Assembly: GCF_900108855.1 (NCBI RefSeq)
Contig: NZ_FNXY01000004.1
Coordinates: 372,001 to 436,000, forward strand
Source: Dyadobacter koreensis
GTDB taxonomy: Bacteria > Bacteroidota > Bacteroidia > Cytophagales > Spirosomataceae
Length of the DNA stretch: 64,000 bases
Direction: 5' to 3'
The notes under the pieces: model-generated
The model's input: only the letters and a program-made list of their open reading frames with translations
Databases searched by the model: none
What the model was told of the DNA's origin: nothing
In this document: positions 54,496-63,868 of the stretch, in pieces
Numbering within the stretch: the first letter of the stretch is position 1
Layout: the number at the start of each line of letters is the position of its first letter
Translations under genes and position numbers: made by a program

Positions 54496-56349
54496 TTAAT
54501 TGCCCCAGGCTGAATTATACAATTTGCTGTGTATCTGTTTCAACTTAGCTTCCGGCATCTTGATAACTTTTCTGTCATAGGTCATCAACCCATTTATTTC
54601 CACTTCAACATCAGTAGTTTGCGTATAAACAGCCGCTGACAGTCCTTTTTTTATCAGTGGTTCAAAGCGATCAATGAAAGTTTCATATTTATTATACAGC
54701 TCGTCTTTTGTTTTAAAACTCTGATATCCCCAGTTATCTTTCTGCTGCCAGGTATGCTGATCTACCGGCAAACCCAGGCCACCAAATTCGCCAAGAACAA
54801 TGATCTGTTTTTGCCCGAATAATTCAGGACGAGGCATTGCAGGCGCAGGATAATGATGAAGGTCCATGATATCGCCCACAGGGAAAAAATTCCCGCCGCT
54901 CGCGCTATTAACCAGACGGCTTGGGTCATACGCTTTTGTCCAATCGCTTATTTCTCCGGTTTTAAATTGCCCCCAGGCCTCATTGAACGGAACCCAAACA
55001 ACAATACTTGGAAAGTTATGGTTTGCGTCCATAATCGCCTTCCATTCTGTTTTGTAAATAGTTTCAGATTCCGGAGTTCTGTCACGCTCGGTTTCATTTC
55101 CGGTAATGCCCGGGTTTGGCTCCCAGTGATTTCCCATGTCCCCACTTGGCATATCCTGCCACACCAGCATTCCGAGCTGATCGCAGTAACGATACCATGT
55201 TGCGGGCTCCACCTTCACGTGCTTGCGAATCATATTGAAGCCCATCTCCTTGGTTTTTTCAATATCAAATTTCAGCGCTTCATCCGTAGGAGCAGTGTAC
55301 AACCCGTCTGGCCACCATCCCTGATCCAAAGGTCCGTATTGAAACACAAACTTATTATTTAAAAGCATTCGTTGAATTCCATTCTGATCGGGTTTCATCG
55401 AAATCTTCCGCATTGCAAAATAACTTTTTACTTCGTCGATGACTTTACCCTTACGAATCAGTGCGATTTTCAGATCGTAAAGATCAGGTGCATCGGGCGA
55501 CCAAAGTTTAGGATTTTTTATTGTTAAAACGGCCTCTTCTTCCGGAGAAACTTCTTTCTCAGCAACAGATGAAGTTCCATCCAAAGCCGTTATTTTCACT
55601 ATGTCACCAGGCATGGCATTTTTTATTGCCGACTTTATCGTTATCGACTCTTTATCGATATCAGGCGTGTGCTTCGTAGAGGCGATATAGGTTGTCGGAA
55701 CTGTTTCAAGCCAAACCGTTTGCCAGATCCCTGTGACGGGAGTATACCAGATACCATTCGGGTTTTTGATCTGTTTACCACGGGGCTGTGGGCCGTCGCT
55801 ACTTGGATCCCAAACACGTACTGCAAGATCCTGATTTGCACCTTTTACCAGAAACGGCGTAATGTCAACTGTAAATCCATCGTAACCGCCTTTGTGCGAA
55901 CCGGCCTTTTTACCGTTCACGAAAACGTCACATTCCCAGTCAACAGCACCAAAATTCAGAAGGACACTTTGGTTTTTCAGCTTGGAAGACAGCGTGATTG
56001 TCCGCTGATACCACAGGACGCTATCTTTGCCAACCGTTTTTCCAACACCGGACAGTGCAGATTCTATGGCAAAGGGAACCAGAATTTTACCCTGAAAACT
56101 GGCAGGCTTTGAATCTGATGATGTTTTGGGAACTATCGAATAGTTCCATTGACCATTCAAATTAACCCAATTTCCCCTTATCAATTGCGGGCGGGGGTAC
56201 TCCGGATGAGGAGCGGCCGGATTAACTTTTTCTGCCCAGGGAGTTGTTATTTTACCCGGAACAATTTTCCAGGCTTCCGACTGCTGGGCACTTACGAAAC
56301 TACAAGACAAAGCCATATGAATTGCTATGCCGGTAAGTAATTTTTTCAT
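54496..56349 (-). CDS. Exported GH2 glycoside hydrolase
   Basis: A 617-residue exported glycosidase of family GH2 (beta-galactosidase/glucuronidase/mannosidase). Signal peptide 1-21 (SFVSAQ). Sugar-binding domain about 50-215, Ig-like domain about 220-320, TIM barrel after. The acid/base E457 is in PFNEAWGQF and the nucleophile E521 in VLGEFGG. The length fits. Specificity cannot be read. A minus-strand TAATTTTG (56432-56425) lies 76 bases upstream. Not next to SusCD, so the pairing with that locus is only possible. Confidence 0.88.
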   Translation of the reverse strand: MKKLLTGIAIHMALSCSFVSAQQSEAWKIVPGKITTPWAEKVNPAAPHPEYPRPQLIRGNWVNLNGQWNYSIVPKTSSDSKPASFQGKILVPFAIESALSGVGKTVGKDSVLWYQRTITLSSKLKNQSVLLNFGAVDWECDVFVNGKKAGSHKGGYDGFTVDITPFLVKGANQDLAVRVWDPSSDGPQPRGKQIKNPNGIWYTPVTGIWQTVWLETVPTTYIASTKHTPDIDKESITIKSAIKNAMPGDIVKITALDGTSSVAEKEVSPEEEAVLTIKNPKLWSPDAPDLYDLKIALIRKGKVIDEVKSYFAMRKISMKPDQNGIQRMLLNNKFVFQYGPLDQGWWPDGLYTAPTDEALKFDIEKTKEMGFNMIRKHVKVEPATWYRYCDQLGMLVWQDMPSGDMGNHWEPNPGITGNETERDRTPESETIYKTEWKAIMDANHNFPSIVVWVPFNEAWGQFKTGEISDWTKAYDPSRLVNSASGGNFFPVGDIMDLHHYPAPAMPRPELFGQKQIIVLGEFGGLGLPVDQHTWQQKDNWGYQSFKTKDELYNKYETFIDRFEPLIKKGLSAAVYTQTTDVEVEINGLMTYDRKVIKMPEAKLKQIHSKLYNSAWGN

Positions 56350-56424
56350 TCAATAATCTCTGGTTTGTAAAAAAGAAGACTTCTAAAATTTAAAGTTTAT
56401 TTTATCCGAACTCTACTGTGAGAC

Positions 56425-56432
56425 CAAAATTA
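56425..56432 (-). promoter_or_regulatory. -7 element TAATTTTG for GH2 gene
   Basis: Fits TAnnTTTG on the minus strand, 76 bases before the GH2 ATG; no clear -33 TTG. Confidence 0.35.
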
Positions 56433-56612
56433 TCCAGCAACAGTAAAAACTTAGATTCAACGCTGTCAGCACATTAAAATTTGCAAAATCTAAAAAGAAA
56501 AATTTAGGTTGATATCTAGTTAACAATTCTGCTATATTGCAAATACGAATTGTTTCATTTGTTTCGTTGAAGAGTTAACATATAGACTTCTCGACGAAAA
56601 ACCCTGTTCTTT

Positions 56613-57725
56613 ATGCAAACTCTTTACAAGGCATTTTTTCTTATACTTATATCAGCTTCAATTTCTTCGGCAACTCATTTGCTGGGGGGAGAGATAAGGG
56701 CGACTAATTTATCGGGGCTCACTTATAGAATTTCCGCTCAGATTTATTTCGATGCTGTAGGAGGCAGTTCCGCTTCGGATGCACAAAAATCAATCGAAAT
56801 ATGTTTCGGAGATGGAACTACCGCGGTCGCGAACCGGACAAGTCTGACAACTTTAAGTGGCGAATCCAAAGGTATTTCTGTCGGCGTGTATGAAGTCACA
56901 CATACATATCCGTCTACGGGACTTTATCAGGTATCCTCTGCTCTCTCAAATCGCTCATTCGGCATTATCAATTATATTGATGATTCAGCTCCGATGTTTC
57001 TTTGGACGGTTGTAAACACACAATTTTCAAACAGTACTCCTATTTTACCGATTCCGGTTACAACGGCCGGAGCAAAACAAGTTCTGAAAATTGATCTTAA
57101 ACCGACGATTTCTGATTCTGACAGTATTTCGGCTCATCTGCAAAAATTAAGTTCCCCTTCTCCCGGAACTTGCGGCGTGCGAATGATTGATGACAAATAT
57201 ATTTTCCCAAATGATGTTGTAAAAAAAGGAACATTTTCGCTTGATCAGGTTGACAAAAAATTGATATGGAATGCGCCGGAAGCACTCGGAAAGTATATTT
57301 ACGCAGTAGTGATCGACGAATGGCGTGATGGAATTAAAATTTCCGAAACCTATCGCGAAGGTATTATAACCGTGATTGAGAAAGATGGCCCGACCGTGGA
57401 AATTCCTGCCTATGTTCCGGCCACTACTTCCGGTATCATCGCCGGAAACGGAGACGGAGATTATTCTGAACTTACGCTTTCCATCGATGCATATCCGGTT
57501 CCAACACAGGATTACCTTACCGTAAAAGTGGAAAGCAAATATGCAACTACCTTAAAAATCCAGTTGATTAGTCTTGAAGGAAGGATCGTTCGTGAAATCA
57601 ATACAACTTCTCAAACAGTGGAATGGAAGGATCAGCTTGATCTTCGTCAGCTGACTAACGGGCTTTATATCATAAAGGTTTCGGACGAAAACGGGAAATT
57701 CGTTACGAAAAAGGTCGTACGATAG
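56613..57725 (+). CDS. T9SS-sorted surface protein
   Basis: A 370-residue exported protein. After the signal peptide comes THLLGGEIRATNLSG near 21-36, a pattern common at the start of large gliding/adhesion-type Bacteroidota surface proteins with PKD-like domains. The C-terminal 80 residues (IDAYPVPTQDYLTVKVESK to FVTKKVVR) form a type A T9SS sorting domain. No catalytic motif. Probably adhesin or structural; function unknown. Confidence 0.82.
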   Translation: MQTLYKAFFLILISASISSATHLLGGEIRATNLSGLTYRISAQIYFDAVGGSSASDAQKSIEICFGDGTTAVANRTSLTTLSGESKGISVGVYEVTHTYPSTGLYQVSSALSNRSFGIINYIDDSAPMFLWTVVNTQFSNSTPILPIPVTTAGAKQVLKIDLKPTISDSDSISAHLQKLSSPSPGTCGVRMIDDKYIFPNDVVKKGTFSLDQVDKKLIWNAPEALGKYIYAVVIDEWRDGIKISETYREGIITVIEKDGPTVEIPAYVPATTSGIIAGNGDGDYSELTLSIDAYPVPTQDYLTVKVESKYATTLKIQLISLEGRIVREINTTSQTVEWKDQLDLRQLTNGLYIIKVSDENGKFVTKKVVR

Positions 57726-57767
57726 CATATTTATTAAAATAATTTCAAATTGCCGATTTACAAGTAA

Positions 57768-57797
57768 TTGAATTTAATACGGTTCAAAGTATATTTG
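57768..57797 (+). promoter_or_regulatory. Consensus Bacteroidota promoter
   Basis: TTG at 57768-57770 and TATATTTG at 57790-57797 are separated by 19 bases, matching the -33/-7 Bacteroidota consensus. It lies 32 bases upstream of the small membrane-protein gene and probably drives it and the TonB receptor. Confidence 0.7.
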
Positions 57798-57828
57798 TGA
57801 TCATCATGATTTTATCTGACCCGGCAAT

Positions 57829-58350
57829 TTGAAAAAACTTCTCTCCATATTACTTTTCGGACTACTCATCTTCAATACGTTGGGGTTTTCGTTTTATAGT
57901 ATATTTGAGAAAGACTCTACAACTTCCAATATTATCGATAACGATGATCTGATCTTAAAAATACCTCTTCATCTACCGTATGTTACAGATTGGGAAAGTA
58001 CCGAACCTTCAGACGAAGAGATATTAAAAGGCAACGAATATTATAAGATCGTATCGAAGAGAATCGAAAATGATACGCTTTTTGTTCACTGCGAATTCAG
58101 CCAGACTTCCAGGGAACGCTTTTGGACACTCGTTTCAACTTTTGATGATCAAGCAAAAGCGGATCGTAACAACCACAAAGGCGACTCTGTTAACCTTCTA
58201 AAAAATTTCCTCAAAGAGTATATGACCATAGGTCGCAGACATACTTTTTACTTTTTCGAGTGGGCTGAACCTGCGACTTTTCAGTACGTCGCTATCAATC
58301 CGGTCAGTCCCGAAACAGACACCCAATCTCCCCCACCAGACGTCGTCTGA
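57829..58350 (+). CDS. Small membrane-anchored protein before TonB receptor
   Basis: A 173-residue protein started at TTG 57829 (no ATG before the hydrophobic N-terminus). One helix (KKLLSILLFGLLIFNTLGFSFYSIF) anchors it or is cleaved. The rest is polar, with a segment EYYKIVSKRIENDTLFVHCEFS and a proline-rich tail (SPPPDVV). It resembles the roughly 150-residue single-helix proteins often found just upstream of TonB receptors in Bacteroidota. No domain recognised. Its role may be accessory to the receptor. A 159-base gap separates it from the receptor. Confidence 0.65.
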   Translation: MKKLLSILLFGLLIFNTLGFSFYSIFEKDSTTSNIIDNDDLILKIPLHLPYVTDWESTEPSDEEILKGNEYYKIVSKRIENDTLFVHCEFSQTSRERFWTLVSTFDDQAKADRNNHKGDSVNLLKNFLKEYMTIGRRHTFYFFEWAEPATFQYVAINPVSPETDTQSPPPDVV

Positions 58351-58509
58351 AATTCTGTTATTTTAATTTCCTTTTGTAACGCAGCTATAAGGTGACTCAT
58401 CGCCCGTAAATCGTTGCTGATTATTAATCAGGTCTATATTGCGCATGCTTTGTTTCAGGACAAGGAAGGATCATTGCGCGTAAGACCTGTAACCCAACTT
58501 TATAAAAAA

Positions 58510-60984
58510 ATGAACTATATAAGCTCTACCAATATCAAATATTATATCCTTTTAAATATCGTAAAAAACAGCTTTTTACCCATCCTTATTATTTTGTTAA
58601 TTCAAACGGCGGCATTTTCACAAATTTCAATCTCCGGAAGAATTATTGGCCACAATGGCACTGGTATCGAAGGCGTTCATATTAGAATTGAAGAAAGCAA
58701 AAAGGGTACAGTTACTAACAATGAGGGCTTTTTCACCCTGGAAAATCTGTCATCAAAAGATGAAACGCTTCACATTTCCTCGATCGGTTACTATTCTCAG
58801 CAGATAAAAATCAAAGCTTTCGCCGATCAGAAAAATTACCTAACAATTACACTTAGCGAAGATGTCCGAAGCCTGGACGAAGTGGTAATTGAAGAAAAAA
58901 AGAATAGTATCCAGGTCGAACGTTTACCCGATGTTCACGACATGTATATGCCGGCTGGCAAGAAAAATGAAGTAATCCAACTTGGCGGTGTGAATGCAAA
59001 TATTTCAGAAAAAACAGGAAGACAAATTTTCGCAAAAATTCCGGGTGTTTTTGTTTACGATATGGACGGAAGTGGAAACCAAATCAATATTTCCACACGG
59101 GGACTTGATCCGCACCGCTCGTGGGAATATAACATTCGCCAGAACGGAATTATCACAAACTCAGATATGTATGGCTACCCAGCCAGCCATTATAGTCCGG
59201 CAATGGAATCAATTGAGCGAATTGAGCTTGTCCGCGGATCTGCATCTCTGCAATATGGAGCGCAGTTTGGCGGCATGATCAATTATGTGACCAAACAGCC
59301 CGACACAACAAAAGCTTTCTCGTTCGAGACGATCAATACAGGCGGATCATTTGGATTGTTCAGTTCTTATAATGCAATAAGCGGCAAAATCGGCAAGCTG
59401 ACCTATTCGGCATATTATCAAAAACGCCATTCGGACGGATATAGAAAAAATTCAAAATCGGATGCGCAATCCCAATTTGCAAGTTTGACTTATGAGTTTA
59501 GTAAATCTTTCAAAATCAAAGCGGAATTAGGCCGCTCATCTTATGTGTATCAAATCCCGGGACCCTTGACAGATGCTATGTTTGAACAAGATTCCCGTCA
59601 GGCGACAAGGTCCAGAAATTATTTCAATCCGGATATTTACATCCCATCGATTATTATTGATTGGAAAATCAGTCCGTCAACCAAACTACGTCTGACGAAC
59701 TCCGGTGTTTACGGAAACCGGAACAGTGTGATGTTCGACGCATTTGCAAACGTACCCGACACAATTGATCCTGTGACCAACCAGTATAAGCCAAGACAAG
59801 TTGATGTAGATAATTTCAAAAGTTTTACTTCTGAACTTCGTCTGGTTCACCAGTATAAAGTTGGTGGTATGAACAGCTTCGTGTCCGGAGGAGTGCAGCT
59901 GATGAAAAATAATCTGCGCCGCAGACAACTTGGAAAGGGAACGACAGGCAGCGATTTTGATTTGACATTAACAAACCCTGTTTGGGGAAGGGATTTACAT
60001 ATGAAGACAACGAACATTGCATTCTTCGTCGAAAACCTTTTATACATCACACCCAAATTGACGATTTCACCGGGTTTTCGGGTGGAAGGCGGCACCACTG
60101 ATATGACCGGTACAATTACTTATTACCAGCCAGAAGCTCTTCCGAACAGTATTAAACATGAATTCCCGCTTTTTGGAATTAGCTCGCAGTACAAACTGGA
60201 TGCAGACAGCAAGATCTACGCAGGTTTTTCGCAAGCGTACCGACCTGTTGTGTTCAAAGATATTATTCCGGGTTCTGTTTTGGAACAGGTCGATAAAAGT
60301 CTGAAAGATGCGAAAGGCTATAATTTGGAAGCAGGAATTAATGGCAATATCAGGCAGGTATTTTCTTACGATATCAGTGTTTTCCAAATGTTGTATAAAA
60401 ACAGAATGGGCACACTGGCACTAAGTGACGATCAGGGAAAAGCCTACATCCTGCGGACAAATACGGGAAACACAATGACCAAAGGTATGGAGGTTTATGC
60501 AGAATATAAGCCGTTCATTATTAACGGTCAGCAAGGCGTAAAAACCGAATTTTCCATTTTTACATCGACATCCTATTTCGATGCGCATTATCTGAAAGGA
60601 CACTCGGTTGTCAATAATGAAAATACTGATGTCAAAGGAAATAAACTGGAAGGTGTACCCACCTGGATTAGTAGAAATGGTTTACAATTTACTCATAATA
60701 AACTGTTTGCAACAATACAATACAGTTATGTGAGCACTTTATTTTCAGATGCGCTAAATACGGTAGAACCTTCCGTTAATGGTGCAAGGGGAAAGGTGCC
60801 GTCATATGGAATATGGGACTTTAACGGCACAATGCGTATCGCTAAAAGTTATACTCTGAAATTTGGAATAAATAATTTTTTGGATAAAAAATATTATACG
60901 AAACGGCCGACCATGTATCCGGGAGCTGGAATCTGGACTTCCGATGGCCGCAGTTTTATAGTTTCTTTCGGAATTAAAATCTGA
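58510..60984 (+). CDS. FecA-like TonB-dependent receptor
   Basis: An 824-residue outer-membrane receptor. The ATG at 58510 leads to a signal region ending in AAFSQ; an in-frame TTG at 58414 would add 32 residues ahead of it. N-terminal carboxypeptidase-regulatory-like domain (ISISGRIIGHNGTGIEGVHI), then plug with RQIFAKIPGVFVYDMDG and NGIITNSDMYGYPASHY and a barrel to the C-terminal IVSFGIKI. The plug text resembles FecA-type ferric dicitrate receptors, so iron chelates are the most likely substrate, but this is not proven. Stop codon lies in a 24-base palindrome. Confidence 0.88.
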   Translation: MNYISSTNIKYYILLNIVKNSFLPILIILLIQTAAFSQISISGRIIGHNGTGIEGVHIRIEESKKGTVTNNEGFFTLENLSSKDETLHISSIGYYSQQIKIKAFADQKNYLTITLSEDVRSLDEVVIEEKKNSIQVERLPDVHDMYMPAGKKNEVIQLGGVNANISEKTGRQIFAKIPGVFVYDMDGSGNQINISTRGLDPHRSWEYNIRQNGIITNSDMYGYPASHYSPAMESIERIELVRGSASLQYGAQFGGMINYVTKQPDTTKAFSFETINTGGSFGLFSSYNAISGKIGKLTYSAYYQKRHSDGYRKNSKSDAQSQFASLTYEFSKSFKIKAELGRSSYVYQIPGPLTDAMFEQDSRQATRSRNYFNPDIYIPSIIIDWKISPSTKLRLTNSGVYGNRNSVMFDAFANVPDTIDPVTNQYKPRQVDVDNFKSFTSELRLVHQYKVGGMNSFVSGGVQLMKNNLRRRQLGKGTTGSDFDLTLTNPVWGRDLHMKTTNIAFFVENLLYITPKLTISPGFRVEGGTTDMTGTITYYQPEALPNSIKHEFPLFGISSQYKLDADSKIYAGFSQAYRPVVFKDIIPGSVLEQVDKSLKDAKGYNLEAGINGNIRQVFSYDISVFQMLYKNRMGTLALSDDQGKAYILRTNTGNTMTKGMEVYAEYKPFIINGQQGVKTEFSIFTSTSYFDAHYLKGHSVVNNENTDVKGNKLEGVPTWISRNGLQFTHNKLFATIQYSYVSTLFSDALNTVEPSVNGARGKVPSYGIWDFNGTMRIAKSYTLKFGINNFLDKKYYTKRPTMYPGAGIWTSDGRSFIVSFGIKI

Positions 60985-61005
60985 CACGGAAATATTTCCG
61001 TGTCA
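60982..61005. terminator. 24-base palindrome at the TonB receptor stop
   Basis: The stop TGA begins a perfect palindrome whose half is TGACACGGAAAT. The RNA hairpin is followed by AAAAATTTTTATC. Probable terminator or 3'-end stabiliser. Confidence 0.75.
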
Positions 61006-61158
61006 AAAATTTTTATCATAGGTTAATAATAATTCAGACAAACGGCTGGTCAGTGACTGGTCGTTTTCTTTTATCTGTCAAGGTGCAAAATTATTATATG
61101 ATTTTATACCCTTTTTTATCGTTGTCATGCAATTCAGAAATATTCAAAACAAAATTGC

Positions 61159-63774
61159 TTATAAATCTCCCTTCTTTATTTTGACCACTTTATTAAGCGC
61201 GGCAGGAATACGGATCAGCGCATAAGCATCGTCGTAGATCAGATATTTACTTTTCCATTCCGGTGAAAATTTACTTTTATAATCCCGCAGTGATTTATAA
61301 TAGCTAAACTGTCTGACATTCTGGTAAGCAAACTTTATGGCCCTTTCAGTTATGTCCCTTCCCTGTTCAACTCCCGAAAGCGGTACCATCCCGATATTCA
61401 TATAATGTAAACCCTGAGACTTAAAATAATTAATTAATTCAATCATCATTGCGTCCAAAGTCGTTCCGGGTGCATCCTTTGTTTTACGAATCAGGTCATA
61501 TGTCCCCTCTCCTTTCTCATAATCAGGAATAACATTGGCAAACGCGATTATCTTCTCTTCAACGTTTTCCAAAGCAATAATCGTCTGATGACGCAGCTCA
61601 TCCTTGTCAAATATCCCCTGTGAAAAAGCCATTTCTTTGTAACCTGTGGTTTCTATCCACTCGTCACTTACAGCTTTCAACCGCTGCAAAACTCCCTCTT
61701 TGACAGGATTATTATAAATCTTAACGAAAAACCCTTTATTTGAAATATTCTTCAGAGCATTCCGCAGTGACTTTTTATCACCCCCTTCAAGAGAAAATGT
61801 TGAAACATCTATGATTGCCTCCTGGCCAATGATAATTGAATTCTTCCCTAACTTGTGGAACGCACTCAATGATGATTCGTCACACCGATAATAAGTACAT
61901 TCAAGATCATTTTCTCTACAAAACTGATCGAATTCCCTTATAAGTACAAGCATATCCTCCTCGTTTCTGGTCACAGGCTTTTCAAGTACGACAGCAAAAC
62001 CAGCTCCCACACGATAAGCCAGAAAACCGTCAATTTCTTTCCCGAAATAAAGCAGCTTATCCTGATATGTTTTGAAATAATCCAGTGAAGAATTGCCATA
62101 ATTAGTTACGAGATCCTTTGCTCTTTGCCATCCTTCCTCCTCGACTTCCGGTTTAAAAATAAAAGGCCGGATGGATGTGTAAATCAAAAACGCGGTACTA
62201 AACCCTCCAAGCAAATTAAGTGAATAAAGAAAATCCTGTCCGAAAACTGTTCGCGCATGGAGATTATTTCCAATCAGAATGAAATACAAAAGTGTATTTT
62301 CAAGGGACGCGGCAAACGAAAAGTCGATACCAAAATGTGCCACATCCAGAAAATAAAAACCGACAATTCCATAAATCAATACTGCGAAAATAGCCACTAA
62401 AATGGTGCGGACACCAAAAAGCTGGAACTGTCGGTTTCCCTTCCGGAAGTACTGGCTCCTGGTATACGACAAAACCACAACGACGAAGCCAGCGACACAT
62501 GATTCCTCATAATCGATTCCCTTGATCAAATGGCCGATCAGAGACAAAACTGATAAGAACAATGAAAGATAATAAGCAGTGCGGTAACCTTTCAACAGAA
62601 AAACCGACATAAAGATCAGAACAACCCCGGTGAGCAGCACGAAATAGTTTGAGACGACAATAAGACTCAGCGGAAGAAAATCTTCTAACAAATGAATCCG
62701 GGATGTAATGGCGGGTGTCAGCACGGAGACAATGTTGACGATACCTAATATCAAAATTAAAAATGCCGGCAATGTTCGAAGTACCAGATTGTTTTTCTTA
62801 AACAGAAACGTCAGCAGTCCGGCAACAAGTGGCACCCAAAACTCAAATAGTCTGTAAATCATTGTGACAGAAATAGCCGCAACACTACTCATTCCATATT
62901 GAACCAGAAGTACGCTCAGGGATAATTCGATGGCACCAATTCCCCTCAAAAACGGAGACAATATCAGAAAGATCGTGGCAACCAGATAACCTAAAAAAGC
63001 TGCTTCAAAAGAGGCAGAAACATTTAGTGCAAAAAATGCGATATACAGATGAATAACTCCGGCCAGATCAATCAATATTGAAATTAATAAACAATTAATC
63101 ACGGCTTTTTTCGAGAATCGACCGTCACTGATTTGTTCCAAGACAACATCAAGATCCGGTTGATATTTTAACAAAAAAGAGAAAACTTTACCTTTTTTAA
63201 CGAAAGAATTAATGGCAAGAAACAACAGGACGACGAGAACAGAAAGACCTCCAAGGGCGTAAGCTTCGTTGCTGGAAACCGTTTGTTGAAAAAGTAACCA
63301 AACGATTGCCGGAATGGCGATAACGAAGACGGATACAATGCCGCAAACCGCATAAATTGAAGATGCAAGATGTATTTCGGTTTTGGTAACACCTTTTCTT
63401 TCCGTTTGGGTTGTAAAAAAGGCAAGTGAAGAGATCCCGCCTGCGGGCAAGAAAATACTGATAAAATTTCGTTTCAGGAAAAGTTCTGTGAGCGTTATAA
63501 AGTCAATACTCTTCCCGAGCGCCAGGAAAGAAAACCGATACATAAAACCTTGCAGGAAAATATAAGCGGCTGTGACCAATAGTCCCAGAAATATGTAGAG
63601 AGGAGATGCTTTATGGATTAAAACGTAAACTTTGCGAACTTCTGCTTCTTCATGGCGTACGAACCAAATGGCCATAATGATACACACCACTGCAATAAGT
63701 CCCCGGCCAATAATTTTCTTATTTTCAGTAAAAAACTCAATGCTTGAATAGAATAAATTCGACCTTTTCTCCAT
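61159..63774 (-). CDS. mprF: MprF-like flippase and phosphatidylglycerol aminoacyltransferase
   Basis: An 871-residue membrane protein. N-terminal flippase part with about 13-14 helices, including the LPG flippase pattern (NFISIFLPAGGISSLAFFTT near 105-124), then a soluble C-terminal DUF2156 synthase of two GNAT-like halves (about 550-850; GFLAYRVGAGFAVVLEKPVT, SLRNALKNISNKGF, DAMMIELINYFKSQGLHYMN). MprF moves amino acids, usually lysine, from tRNA to phosphatidylglycerol and flips the product, lowering surface negative charge and protecting from cationic peptides. The stop of another minus-strand gene is 82 bases upstream. Confidence 0.92.
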   Translation of the reverse strand: MEKRSNLFYSSIEFFTENKKIIGRGLIAVVCIIMAIWFVRHEEAEVRKVYVLIHKASPLYIFLGLLVTAAYIFLQGFMYRFSFLALGKSIDFITLTELFLKRNFISIFLPAGGISSLAFFTTQTERKGVTKTEIHLASSIYAVCGIVSVFVIAIPAIVWLLFQQTVSSNEAYALGGLSVLVVLLFLAINSFVKKGKVFSFLLKYQPDLDVVLEQISDGRFSKKAVINCLLISILIDLAGVIHLYIAFFALNVSASFEAAFLGYLVATIFLILSPFLRGIGAIELSLSVLLVQYGMSSVAAISVTMIYRLFEFWVPLVAGLLTFLFKKNNLVLRTLPAFLILILGIVNIVSVLTPAITSRIHLLEDFLPLSLIVVSNYFVLLTGVVLIFMSVFLLKGYRTAYYLSLFLSVLSLIGHLIKGIDYEESCVAGFVVVVLSYTRSQYFRKGNRQFQLFGVRTILVAIFAVLIYGIVGFYFLDVAHFGIDFSFAASLENTLLYFILIGNNLHARTVFGQDFLYSLNLLGGFSTAFLIYTSIRPFIFKPEVEEEGWQRAKDLVTNYGNSSLDYFKTYQDKLLYFGKEIDGFLAYRVGAGFAVVLEKPVTRNEEDMLVLIREFDQFCRENDLECTYYRCDESSLSAFHKLGKNSIIIGQEAIIDVSTFSLEGGDKKSLRNALKNISNKGFFVKIYNNPVKEGVLQRLKAVSDEWIETTGYKEMAFSQGIFDKDELRHQTIIALENVEEKIIAFANVIPDYEKGEGTYDLIRKTKDAPGTTLDAMMIELINYFKSQGLHYMNIGMVPLSGVEQGRDITERAIKFAYQNVRQFSYYKSLRDYKSKFSPEWKSKYLIYDDAYALIRIPAALNKVVKIKKGDL

Positions 63775-63842
63775 AGAATTTCATGAAAATAATGGGAGCG
63801 AAAGGAGAAAGTTACTAATTATAGGTCAAATATCAGAAACAA

Positions 63843-63868
63843 AAAGACAACTGGGATCAGTTGTCTTT
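63843..63868 (-). terminator. Terminator overlapping the upstream gene's stop
   Basis: AAAGACAACTG (63843-63853) pairs perfectly with CAGTTGTCTTT (63858-63868). The stop codon of the partial minus-strand gene sits in the loop and arm; T-rich tail on the minus strand. Confidence 0.8.

Noticed and set aside
57806-57832. Eight-codon ATG frame ending at the TTG start of the small membrane protein
   Set aside because: Could be an upstream leader peptide, but the length and overlap are easily chance; no evidence for translation.
61036-61067. Second hairpin after the TonB receptor
   Set aside because: AAACG/CGTTT with GTCA/TGAC inside can fold, but the stem is interrupted; left out as a separate terminator.
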